Source: Tipula vernalis (taxonomy: Eukaryota > Arthropoda > Insecta > Diptera > Tipulidae). Taken from it: 64,000 nucleotides of DNA. The translations under genes and the position numbers were made by a program. Positions 35,467 to 47,376 of this stretch are shown one piece after another (the stretch's first letter is position 1; each line of letters begins with the position of its first letter). Under the pieces are notes generated by a model. The model searched no databases. It was not told the DNA's origin and saw nothing but the letters and a program-made list of their open reading frames with translations. The stretch spans positions 16,925,409 through 16,989,408 of the forward strand of contig OY282558.1 of the NCBI GenBank assembly GCA_958295665.1, in the 5' to 3' direction.

Positions 35467-36199
35467 TTATTTAACTTTTAACACATTTTATTCGAAATAT
35501 TTATTCTTAAAACTGTAATATAATGCTTTGCCTTATAAACAATCACTGGTCTAAATATTTCACTTAATTATATAAATAAAAAGTAGCACTTACCAAGCCA
35601 ATGCTCCTTATCAAAATTGACAAAATATTACCCAAAAAAAATACTGAACAATACGTCATTCCAACTCCGCAATTTTAATGCAACTGAGTTACTATATACA
35701 ACGGACAATTATAAAATGAGCCGAGAAATACACACAAATAAAAAAAATAATCATTCGACATAACGGGAATTTGATAATTCTAAGAGAATTGTTATTTCAC
35801 GGGCGGGCCAATAGTTGGGTCGAAATATTTGGGTGCCAATAACTGTGTTCGTTACGCTACCATCTTTTCAATAGATAATTTGGTACTCATTCGTAACGAT
35901 TAAATTTTTATTAAATTTTGAGATATTTGTAAAATTTTCTAGTTATTAAAATTTTTAGTCGCTAACACTGTTTAAATTTAAAAAATATCAACAAGTTTTC
36001 TGACTATATATAGCACAATAAGATTGTAGCTCAGTTTCAATGACAGCGGTTGCAGCAGATTTTTGTTACATACAATTTTACTCTAACACCACTGGTCGTA
36101 AGATGAAAATTGTATCCATACCTCAAAATAATGACGAATTATCCCATAAACAAAATACAAAAAAAAAACGAATTATTTTTGTTTAATGGCATCGGGTTC

Positions 36200-37560
36200 G
36201 GGTGAGCTAGTTTTAAAGTAAATTTAACTTTATATATTCTCTTCCTGCATGTAATTCAATAATGACACTAACTAAGTAGGTATTTTAGGCTCAAATTACT
36301 ACATTTCACGAATTTATCGATATTGTGAGTCGCGTTCCTGCGTATAAATTAATAAAGTTCTAACCAGTTAGCCATTTAGAAGTGCAAATAAGTACTTTTA
36401 ACATATATTTTTCTTATCGTGTGTAGTATTCAATGAAATTTACGGTAAAAAATTTCCTTTCCAAAATTTTAAGGAGTTTAGTGATAGATTTACAGTAAGT
36501 TTAACTTTATATATTCCCTTCCTGTATGTACTTTACTAGCGATATTAACTAGGCATCTTTGAGTTCAAATAATATCGCACTATAAATAACTAGTCTTGAG
36601 CTCAATAATTTCCTTGCATAATTTTTATCGGGGTCGGTTTATAGTTTTCGGGTTAATTTAAGTGTATAAACTCGATAACGATATAATCCAATTAGACATT
36701 TCTAAACTCTAATAACTACAATTCATGAATTTATCTAAATCGACAGTTGCGTTTAATTTGTTTTATGATCTATAATTTAGCTTTATTGTTAAAGAGTATA
36801 TTCATTCTGCATGTGATTCAACATAACGATATTAATCAAATAGCTGAAATAACTATATTTTGCCAATTTACCTTCATTGTGAGTCACTTTCAATGCCATT
36901 TACGTCAATAATTTACTTACCAAATTTTGATTGAGTTTAATATACTCTAAAACTCTCACTCAATAGGATTAGAGAATATTTAACTTTACATGTTCTCTTC
37001 TTGCATGTAATTCGGTGGCAGTATTGTCCAATTACGCATTTTTGGGATCAAATAATATAGCACTGCAAAAAAATAGTCATTTGCGGTCAGTAGTTGCCTT
37101 GAATAATTTGTGTCGGGTTTGTGTGATAATTATAGAGTAAATTTATCCTTATATATTCTCTTCCTGCATGTAATTTCGTAAAGATATTAACCAATTAGGC
37201 ATTTGTAAGCTCAAATAATTACATTTTACCAGTTTATCGTTATCATGAGTCCCGTTCAATGCCATTTACGGTAATGGGTGATAATTCTAGAGTTAATTAA
37301 CCTTTACATATTCTCTTCCCGCATGTAATTCAATAAAGGTTCTATCAAATTATGCATTTTCTTGTACAATTTTTATCGAGTTCAAGTGATTGTTTTAGAG
37401 GAAATATTACTTATTGTAATATATTTTCTTTCAGCATGTAACTCATTAACAATATTAACCAATTGTGTATTTCTCAAAACCAAATAACTACATTTTTTAA
37501 ATTTGTCAATATCGTGGATCGCGTCGAATTTAATTGACTGTTATAATTTTCTTGCAAAAT
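36200..37560. repeat. Highly degenerate tandem repeat, about 7 units
   Basis: The word TATATTCTCTTCCTGCATGTAATTC or close variants recurs near 36233, 36510, 36795, 36985, 37150, 37308 and 37425, each followed by GATATTAACCAATTAGGCAT-like and CTCAAATAATTACATTT-like sequence and often by GTCGCGTTCAATGCCATTTA. Spacing varies (about 115-285 bp) because of deletions. It looks like an old satellite fragment. Confidence 0.8.
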
Positions 37561-40020
37561 TTTTTTGGGTTTGAGTTGGATGTATGAACTAAGAAGCAAC
37601 TGGCCAAATCATTAGAACTTCCCTGATATTGTTTTTTTTATATAGAAGATATTGAATTCTTCAGCATTGGAGCGATATTGATTCATGACAACGAAAATCA
37701 CCTATGTATTGGCCTAGCCGTATAAAATATGCGATTGTGTTTCGAATGCAATTTTTGAAACCTCCAAAAATTTACGAAACGAATTTAATGTCACCTCTCT
37801 TCCAGATTATTTCAACTTCTCAAGCCATACTTATGTAAGTCTCACCGCAACTGTTATCTTGTTAATAGAATCTTAATTGCTTAAAAGTAATTATTTTATT
37901 AATATGTTATGATGTAATTAAAAATGTATAAGATTTGATTACATAAAATTTTATCTTTTTCCAATTTTTGTATAATTACAAAGTGTTTTGAATAAATATT
38001 TCCTACCAAAAATATAAATTTTGCTGCGTACATATATCTACCAATGTATACACCTATACTGAATTACCTTCATCTTAATTGATATTAGGTGTCAATTAAC
38101 ACAAAATGAAGTTTATTGATTTTAATAGTAATTTAGTTGTTTAGTGTGGTATGAAATTGATGAAATTTTTACGATAATTATATTACGGATTTGGATTTTG
38201 TAATTGAAATTTGATATTTATAATTGCGATCGATGTGAAATATACAAATTTTAATTACGGGTAATTTATCTTGCGACATTTATTTTTTTGTAGCTGGAAT
38301 GTAATTAAACGGTCTGTGATTGTTATTTTATTAAATTACATAATCGTATAATCCGTATATTGGAATGTATATTCCGTTTATTTAAATGTACAGACAGATG
38401 TATAACAATATTCGAATTATGAATATCATTACACCGCCTCTTATACTTTATAAAGATAATTAATGGTGTTTTGTATGTTTAATTCTGTTGATCGGTTTAT
38501 TATGTACATATCGTAATCCAGTACAGCTACCGTACAATCTGCAGCAGGTGCTGAATATATAGAAATAAATTTCTATCTTTCTAATCTTGGCGTTCTTTTA
38601 TTTCTAAATCTCGTTCTCATAGAAAAAGTCACGTTCTAAAGAGTAAAACAAGTACATATTTGGATGAGATTTGATAACACGCAGAGTTAATCATTATGGT
38701 AATTTTATTTATTTGCTTATCATTATCGCGTAACATGTAAAACAATTAACTTTAAAAATTATTCTAGTCTATTTTACACAACAAAAAGGATTAACTTTAA
38801 CTTTCGTGGAATATCATAAAATTTGCAATCTAATCATCATCAAACATTATACACTAGAAATATGTGCGTTTGTTTATTTATGACCCGACACAAAACACGA
38901 GTAAAAGTTGATGTATATTAGGATATGTACATAAACGAAACCATAAAAAGTACCCTTTCATCCATCCACCAACCATAACAAAATTTGTATACGAAGACCC
39001 CGACCATATATAGGAATGACTATCAGAAAATTTAAAAAAATTAAAAAACTGAATAATTTATTTCTCTCCATCCGTTTAAGAAATAAAAATTACAAAAATT
39101 GTGTATGCGAGTGTGGCTTAAATTGTATTACGGCGCCGAAAAATTATTCTGTATTCCTCCGTATATGTAAGTATCTAATAATGATGAAGCAAAATATTTA
39201 TTAGAAATAATCATATATATGAAATTAAAATATAAAAATAAATAGAAAATATTGAAATAAAAAATCTTAATAAATAGAAGAAATTAGGCAACACACAATA
39301 GAGTAAATTAGAATTATTAAATATTTTGGGTTGTCTTCTATATATGTATGTGTAGAGTATGTATATTCTTCTAAATTAAAGTGACTTACAAAGATTATCT
39401 TAAGTTGATCAAAAATAATTTATATCGTAGTTTTAAGTGATTGGCCGGTGTAATTGCTATTTTAGAGTTTTAGACGATTGATGGTGTCTGATTAATTAAG
39501 AGATTGTTAAATAAATTAGTTGGACCTGGGATTAGATTTATTTTTCTTAAATATGTTTAGGAGTTGCCGCGTATATGACTTTGAAGTTTACCTATTCTGT
39601 ATCCGGATTTGGTGGTAATTCCATACTCAACCAATTTCACCTCTTCGAATGTTTCATTCAATAACAATTTACTAACTGATCAATATAAGAATCAAAAGAA
39701 AAAGATGCTTAGTCTGCTGGTTTTTCTTTACCGTTTTCTTGAATATATTTGCAATGCAGTCGGCATATATGTCTCTAAAGGGAAAATTCCGAGCATAAGA
39801 AATAACTCTAGAAGTGTTGTGGAATGTACTCATCCACTGTGTTATGAAATATACTCATTTAAAAAAAAAAAAAAAAAAAAAAAAATTTCTTAATTATTTC
39901 TATGATTTACTATTTAAGTATTTTTTTTTTTTTTCAAAATACATTGAATTTTTGAAAATACATTGAAAGTAATAATAATAGTTTAAATATAATATTTAAT
40001 TATTAAATATTCTAATTCAA
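37561..40020. other. AT-rich intergenic DNA with a 25-A tract
   Basis: No gene recognised. A run of 25 A lies at 39861-39885; it could be the tail of an unrecognised retrocopy, but the sequence upstream of it has no visible match. Confidence 0.6.
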
Positions 40021-40059
40021 ATAACCCTAATATTTTAATTTTAGTTAATCGGTTATCAT

Positions 40060-41208
40060 TAATTTTTCATCGAGTAAATTAACAAAAAAACGCAGATCAG
40101 TCTCCTTATCCGTTATAGTTATTGATAGTAAAGATAGCAGTAACGAAAGTGCGTCAGAAACTTTTGGTAAATTAATTAAATATAATAGTGTTCCCAATAT
40201 TAACAGTGACATAATGGCAGAAGACTTTAATCCCAATTTAGCTTTAAAAATAATATCTGATTTCAATGGAAATCCGTTAGAGCTATACATATTCTTATCG
40301 TGCTGTGATTTAATACACGATCCTTTAAAAGCTTCTGAAAAAATAAAATTTATAACTTTACTCAAGGCCAAGTTAAGCGGAAAAGCTTACGAAATAGTCC
40401 AATACCAAGATTGGAAACATTGGAAAAAACTGCGAGCCGAATTTAATTCCAGATTTGCAGAAATTCGTTCAGTAGAACAATTACATGTGGAATTATTTAA
40501 TATTAAACAGCAACGAAACAAAGATGCCCGAACATAGGCAGCAAGGATAGAGCAATTGACGACATGCCTCAATAAAGCAAGCATTGTCAGTGAAGGTGTA
40601 GAAGCAGCAACTTATGTACGATCGTCAAATTCAAAACTGACTCTAACTGCATTTGTTTAAGGTTTATTAGAACCTATCAGGAGCTACATCAAACCATGCA
40701 GAAGCTTTACTCTAAAAGAAGCTCTGACAAGAGCCTGCGAAGAAAAAGTTCTGCTAGGTAAACGAATAAATATCACAAATACAAATATACCAATTTCGAC
40801 TAAACAAATTCGATGTCAAATTTGTTCCAAACTAGGACATTCAGCGGTAAATTGTTTTCGCCTAAATAAACCAACATCGTCATTTATAAATAATCCATCA
40901 GCAAATCCGAATTTTTATCAACCTAATCGTTCTAGTTCCTGGAATCAATCTACAAATGTTCCAATAAAATCTAATTTTGCTTCTTCATTAGCTAAATCAA
41001 TAAATGTTGTGTTCTGTAACTACTGTAAGTATCACGGCCATCATATTTCGCAATGCAGAAAGAAAATCAGAAGTGATCACAATAGATTGCCAAGTGTAAA
41101 TAATCAATCTCTAATATTACAGGATCATCCATCGGAAAACTGCCCAAGGTTCGAACCGACTTCACAGAATTTGGTTCCACAAGTAGTTCGGGCCAAAGAA
41201 TTGATGTA
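40060..41208 (+). pseudogene. Gypsy gag remnant
   Basis: Gag forms the particle and binds RNA. The frame is open from about 40060 to a TAG at 40536 (an ATG at 40214, MAEDFNPNLALKIISDF, is one possible start, but coding-like sequence extends upstream of it). After the TAG and a second stop near 40659 it continues to two zinc knuckles, CQICSKLGHSAVNCF (from 40813) and CNYCKYHGHHISQC (from about 41012). A 108-codon minus-strand frame here is a shadow. Confidence 0.8.
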
Positions 41209-41319
41209 ACGGAATCTATAAATATTAATAGTAGTAAACCAAATAGAACAGACATAAATAATCTTCCCAGTTTATCAGAATTATTTATTTCCGAAATTCC
41301 AGTGATTCAAATATGTTTA

Positions 41320-43860
41320 GCAAGTCAATTAAGTGGTGGAAAATTTATTACCATTCCATTAAATATTTCCATACCGAAAGTTCCAACATTTTTATTAGAT
41401 ACTGGATCCGACATTACTTTAATAAAACATGGTTGCATTGACGGTAATGTTATATGACATCCCAGTAATAAATGTAAAGTTAAAGGTATCACAGCAGAAA
41501 CTTTACAAACTCTAGGTACATGCAATGCGAAAATTATTCTTCCTAATATAAATACTGTTCACCAAACATTTCATTTAGTCCCTGATGACTTTCCTATTTC
41601 ATGTTATGGTATTATTGGGAACGATTTCTTGAAAAAAATATCAATGCAAGATCGACTTCAACTCCGATACGTTAGAAATTATTTCTGGTTCAAAATCCAT
41701 TAGACTAAATATTCAATCTTTGCCAAAAAATAATCGCATTCCAGCTCGTTCCGAGAAAATTCTAAGATTGCCTAGTAGCAAACCAAATGGATCACAGTCG
41801 TTTTGTCAATCTAAACAAATTTTGTCTGGTGTTTTTGTAGCAAATGGTTTAGTCCTAACTCATGATAACTCAACTTATGTTAGTGTGGTAAACACCAATG
41901 ATTATACAAATGAGTTAAATGAAGTTGATTTAGATCTTAGTGATATTAAACACTATGATTTACTTAATATGAACTCGTGGGAAAACCCTATGGAATCTAG
42001 ATTCACGAAACTCGAAAAAGAATTAAATTTGCAATCGTTTAACAATGAAGAAAAATCTTCCATTTTAAAAATTTGCCGTGTTTACAATGACTGTTCTTTC
42101 TTAAAGGAGATATGCTCTCTATTACTCTTGCTGTTACCAATAAAATATCCCTAATAGATGGAGCACAGCCCGTTTATACTAAACCATATCGCATACCTCA
42201 TTCCTTTAAGTTCGAAATAATTTCACAAATTGCTAATATGCTAGAAAATGAAATCATAGTTCCAAGTACCAGTCCGTGAAACTTCCCAATTCTATTAGTT
42301 CCTAAGAAGAGTTATAAAGATTTTCAAATATCTACAAGCAGCGGAAAAACTAATTCAGGAAATAACCAACGGAAGTGGAGACTTGTAGTAGATTTCCGTA
42401 AATTAAATGAGCTGTCGATAGGATATGCTTATTCACTGCCCAATATTGCTGATATTTTAGATCAGTTAGGTAAAGCCAATTATTTCAGTACCTTCGACTT
42501 TAGCAATGGATATCATCAGGTCGCCGTTGAGCCTACCGACCAACTAAAAACTGGTTTCAGTTCAAAGATGGGCCATTTTGAATTTCGATGTATGCATTTG
42601 GTCTGAAGAGGGCTCCGGATACCTTTCAACGTTTAATGAATACCATACTCTCCGGTTTAAACGGAATCAAGGATGACATAGCCATTTATGGTCTTGAACT
42701 AATAGAACATAATAAACGTCTTATACTTGTATTATGGTGTCTCAAACGTTAAAACTTAAAGCTTAATCCGCCTAAGTGCAATTTTTTGAGGAAAAAGCTT
42801 TACTATTTAGGACACATACTTACACGAAATGGAATAAAGCCCGATCCAAAAAAAGTAAGTGCCATCGTAAATTATCCTAAACCAAGTACCCAAAAAAAAA
42901 TCAAATCCTTTTTAGGGTTAATTGGGTATTACAGGCGATTTATAAAGAGTTTCGCAGAAATCGCTCGAATATGGAATTCATTTTGTGAGGAATCATTTAT
43001 TCGGTTAAAAACATTCCTCGTCAATCCTCCGATATTAAGGTATCCAGATTTTTCTACTACTGCACTAGGTGTTGTACTAACGGTTGTCACATTTGCTAGT
43101 AGAGTTCTCAATTGCCATGAAAAACATTATTCTACTATTGAGAAGGAATTATTATCAGTTGTCTGGGCTGTAGAACAATTCCAGCCTTACGTATTTGGAA
43201 CTAAATTTATCGTTATAAGTGATCATCATCCTTTAGTCTACCTGAAAAATTCAAAAAATACATCGCGGTTAACTAGATAGCGCCTTAGATTAGAGGAATA
43301 TCATTTTTCAGTTCGATATAAAAAGGGCAAACTTAACAGCAATGCCGATTCACTAAGCCGTATTGAGCTTCCAAATGAATTAAATGTAGTAACCCGTAGT
43401 CAAACTAAAAAACAAGATAACAAAGATAAACTTGATTTAGATGGTTCAGTTTCTACAGAAAAAGACCCTAATGAAAAACAAACAATTACTCTGAAAATAT
43501 TCCAGAAATAGAGAAACCAACAGCAAATATTGTAAATCCGAAAATTATCAAGCTAAGTGATGAATCGCAGATAAATAAATTAATTAAGGAATATCATGGT
43601 GCTCCATTGGGTGGACATTCTGGAATTTACAGAACTTATCGTCGTTTAAAATACTATTATGAGTTTCCGAATATGTATAAAAAAATAAAATCATTTATCA
43701 AACATTGCGAAAGTTGTCAAAAAACTAAAGTAACGCCAAAAAATAAATTACCAATGGCCATTACAACTACTTCGACGCATCCTTTCCATAAAATATTTAT
43801 GGACATTGTAGGTCCTTTGCCGTCTTCTTACAAAATTTTCTCTAGCGGTTCCATTACTTA
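41320..43860 (+). pseudogene. Gypsy pol remnant: protease, RT, RNase H, integrase start
   Basis: Protease shows FLLDTGSDITLI at about 41391 with the catalytic DTG. RT begins near 42160 (AQPVYTKPYRIP) and includes RLVVDFRKLNEL, FSTFDFSNGYHQVAV and GLKRAPDTFQRLMNTIL. Around the catalytic centre the sequence reads GIKDDIAIYG, so the two Asp remain but the preceding residues are lost to a small deletion. RNase H follows (FASRVLNCHEKHYSTIEKEL, then DHHPLVYL). The zinc-binding start of integrase (GGHSGIYRT, then CESCQKTK) and IFMDIVGPLP with the first catalytic Asp end this part at a stop near 43860. Several stops and frame changes are present. Confidence 0.85.
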
Positions 43861-43868
43861 ATCAGGAA

Positions 43869-44582
43869 GTGGAAAGCGTTTTGAATGCATTCCTTTTCAA
43901 TTTCATTTGTCAGTTTGGTGCTCCTTGCCAAATAGTCACAGACCAAGGCTCAAATTTCATGAGTCATGTTTTCAAAAATATCTGCCGTAAATTAAACATC
44001 GACAAACTAAACTCAACCGCCTATCATCCGCAGACTAACGGAGCCCTTGAAAGGTCTCATAGAACACTAGGAGATTACTTAAGAAATTTTACAGAAACAG
44101 ATCCGTTAAATTGGGATTTGTGGATCCCCTATTGTATGTTCGAATATAATTTTACGTCGCATTCCTCAACACAATATATGCCGTACGAATTAGTATATGG
44201 ACGGAAGCCTAACATTCCAAACTCAATCGCCAATGAACATAGCGTTAACTATAACTATGATGATTACGCAAACGAATTTAAGTATAGGTTACAAACATCC
44301 TTTGAAATAGCTCGAAAATACTTGGTTTTAAAAAAACACAGGTCAAAGGAATATTGTGACAGAGTACTAAGAAATGTACAATTTAACGTCGGCGATTATG
44401 TACTTCTAACAAATGAAGCTCGTAAGGGTAAATTATCACCCCCGTGGTTAGGCCCATACATTGTAAAACGGAAAATTTCCAACGAAAACACTGAAATTCA
44501 AGTTGGAAACAAACCAAAAGTAGTGCACAATAATATAATTTCAAAACATAAAGATCTACATAATAGATCGTCAATAATATAA
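43869..44582 (+). pseudogene. Gypsy integrase, second half
   Basis: Integrase inserts the DNA copy into the genome. This 237-codon frame carries the second catalytic Asp (IVTDQGSNF) and the catalytic Glu (NGALERSHRT), followed by the C-terminal domain with LGPYIVKRKI. It is out of frame with the preceding segment (43607-43861), and a stretch between the first and second catalytic Asp has been deleted. It is the best-preserved part of the element. Confidence 0.88.
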
Positions 44583-46783
44583 AATTGTATTTTATAAATT
44601 AATTATTTAATTATTTAATAAAAATAAAAGTTTAATTAAACTAAAATAAATTAATTAAAATTGTTTGGAAATTTTGTTTCAATTAAAAGTGTGTCGACTA
44701 AAAACTCTCAATTACAAGGTTTTTCCCCATAACAGAAGTCATAATTTTAACAGTTTTAAAAATTTATATTTACAAACGAAACTGAAAAACTTTTTTCTAA
44801 ATTTTCCAAGTATTAGAAGTTCTTAAATAAAAAATTTTGAAATTTTCTTTAAGTTGTTATTTACACTTAAATTTAAATTTTTAAAATTATTAAAATTTAT
44901 GACTTTCTAAATCTTTTTTAATCTACGTATTTCATTCAAAACTAAAACTTTTGTGCTCGGAATTTTTATTTAGTTAGGAAAATTTAAGGGAGAAGTTTTT
45001 CAGCGTATGAATTTGAGCAAGAAAATATGAATTAGCCCCAAAAAGCGTGCGGTAACCATTTTAAAAAAAAAAAAAAACACAGGATCAGGAAAATTACTCA
45101 GCCAATCTAGAAAATCTTTGAGTATTTATTAATGACATATTTTTATAAATCAGCAGCCAGACCGAATTAATTCGTCTCAATTATTGAAGTTATTTAATTA
45201 ATAAATTTTTATTTTTTGAATCTTTCCAATTCTACAAATATTCAAAAATCTTAAAAATATTTAAACGAATCGATTCCCCTTCATTCTGACATTCTAACAA
45301 ATTGTTTTTCTCTTTTATTAATAAGCATTCCCAACAATTCAATTTCGATTATTTCGCATAATTCTTCAAATTCATCAAATCCTATTTTTGATATAATTCG
45401 GGTTCAGGATTAGGTTTACAAACTTATAAAAGAATCTCTGCTTGAAAATCTCATACATTTTTTGAGGTCCGCAAAATTATTTTATTTCGGAAGGATCGTT
45501 TAAACATTCCTTTCTCCAATTTCCAAAATCTCTTAAAACTGTTTTGTGTTTTACTCAATTCTCCTGAGTTCCGTTTAACTATTGCTATGCTCTGAAATTT
45601 TTCTACTTCTCTTAAATTCTTTAATGTGGAGTTGGGCAAAATGCATCCATTAATTTTTTTGATTTGAATCAATTTTGACAAATCTAGATTTTTTTTAAGA
45701 TTTACCAAAACAAAAAAAAAATGTCAATCTCAATTGTGACAATTCAAGACGACAAAAAATTCATCCTTTTGAATCACCCCGGAATTTTTACGAAGTCATT
45801 TTTTATTAATAAATGAGTTGTGTTATTAAAAAAAATTTTGTGACAAAATCTGTGTAATTTTGTGCATAATCAAACTAAAGATTTACTGACGGTTAACATA
45901 ACCTCAAAAGAAATTGATATATATTCACCAAAAAACCATGAAATAAATCATGCTGCTTGTGCGTACGATTGAACATCAAAAACTTGATTTTTTGACAATT
46001 CCAATTGAACGCGACATAAATTTGTTTGCATCCTTCAAAAAGATCCAATATTTACTTCAAATTTCTTACACATATTGTTTTCAATATACTAAAAATTTCA
46101 ATTCCTTTAAATTTTTTATTTTGTATTTTATTCTTTTGAAATTTTTTAAAATTTTACAATTTCCAAAAATTTGTAAAATTTTTTAATTTTTTCACTTCAA
46201 TTTCCAAATACTTCCGAATTTCGAAACTCGCAATTTTTTTTTAATTTTATAAATTGAACTAAAGCTAAGAAACAGGGCTAAAATTTGTTTATGATTTTAA
46301 TTGATTTTTTGAAATTCTTCAAGAATTCTTTGATACTTTCTTAACATTTCTAAATTCTAAAAATAAAGAACAATTCTTTAATTCATCATAAATTTTAAAT
46401 TTCCAAAAATGTTTGCCTTCTTGAAATCCAAAAAAAAGTGTTGTGAGGTGTTAAAAAATGTTTGGTTATTCGAAAATGTTTAAAAATTCCTACTACTCGG
46501 TTTAAAGTTATTTTGAATACTAAAATTCTTAACAAAAATCATTTAAAATTTCTTCAGTCTGACGAAATTTTTAAAATTCTGTGGTGTTCGTAAAATTAAA
46601 TTTGAAAAGTTTCAAAATTCCAAATTTCCTCAAAATTATCTTAATTTAATTTTACATTTTTAGAATACTTAATTTATTCAAATTTTTCAATATTTTGTAC
46701 TTATAAAAATTTTGCAAATTTTTAAAAGTTTCTTCTAAATTTATCACTAAAATTTTATTTATTTGAAGTTAATATTTCTGAAA

Positions 46784-46855
46784 ATTGTAAGAGAATTTAA
46801 TCCAGTTTCGAACTGATGAGCTTATGATGGTGAAAATATCAATCTTCTTATCAGA
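46784..46855 (+). repeat. Dispersed repeat shared with 63620-63691
   Basis: About 71 bases starting ATTGTAAGAGAATTTAATCC match the reverse complement of 63620-63691 with roughly six differences, including TTCGAACTGATGAGCTTATG. It is probably one end of a DNA transposon of which the second site keeps both ends. Confidence 0.8.
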
Positions 46856-47112
46856 AAATAATTGTGCAGGTTGTATTAGAGAATTATACTAATACATTCA
46901 AATTCCCCTGGAAATTTTTCTTCGTCATATTCATAGCTCTTTTTCCGTGTAAGCAAATTTTAATAATTAACAATTTTCTTTCGCTTTCATCCCTTAAATT
47001 TCATAATTTTCTAAAAATTTATTCACTACAAAATTATTGAATATTTTGTACATTACATTCTTCAAATTCTCTTCTCTAATATTTGTTAAGAATTTAATTT
47101 GTCTGTCTGTAA

Positions 47113-47376
47113 TAAGTTGATTTTTCGGCATTTTTTATAGACAAATATATTAATTGTTCATGGAGGGTTCTCATTTTTGCAGAGTTGTACATTGGTATAA
47201 CTCTGGGCCTTCAGCCAAAATTACGGGGAGGGGGGAAGATATTTCTACTTTTTTTTCAGTAGATATATTATGAGCGATTGGCCTCTATATTTTTCTGATT
47301 TACCAAATCGAAAATATTGAGATTGCCATGAACAATTAATATATTTGTCTATAAAAAATGCCGAAAAATCAACTTA
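47113..47376. mobile_element. 264-bp element with perfect 51-bp inverted repeats
   Basis: The arms at 47113-47163 and 47326-47376 are identical reverse complements over 51 bp (start TAAGTTGATTTTTCGGCATT). They enclose 162 bp that is richer in G (GGGGAGGGGGGAAG). There is no ORF. It has the form of a MITE; perfect arms imply youth or gene conversion. The flanking duplication is not clear. Confidence 0.85.

Larger units (their letters stand above)
32360..35857 (-). mobile_element. Full-ended pogo/Tigger-like DNA transposon
   Basis: Both ends are intact. The left end reads GCGTAACGAACACAGTTATT followed by GGCACCCA, and the right end is its exact reverse complement, so the terminal inverted repeats are at least 28 bp. 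A TA dinucleotide flanks each side (32358-32359 and 35858-35859), the target duplication of the Tc1/mariner/pogo group. The element is 3498 bp. It carries one transposase gene on the minus strand and clusters of ATTGGCAC words just inside each end. The transposase is frameshifted, so this copy is non-autonomous, but its ends could still be used by an active enzyme elsewhere. Confidence 0.92.
40060..44582 (+). mobile_element. Gypsy LTR retrotransposon, mdg1/412-like, decayed
   Basis: Gag with two zinc knuckles is followed by protease, RT, RNase H and integrase, in gypsy order, over about 4.5 kb on the plus strand. The integrase (YHPQTNGALERSHRTL) and gag types resemble the mdg1/412 group. Stops and deletions occur in every domain. 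No LTR, primer binding site or polypurine tract could be recognised on either side, so the ends are set by coding similarity only. Confidence 0.85.

Noticed and set aside
36200..37560. CRISPR-like spaced repeats
   Set aside because: Unit spacing is irregular and what lies between the words is also repeated; this is a decayed tandem repeat in a eukaryotic genome.
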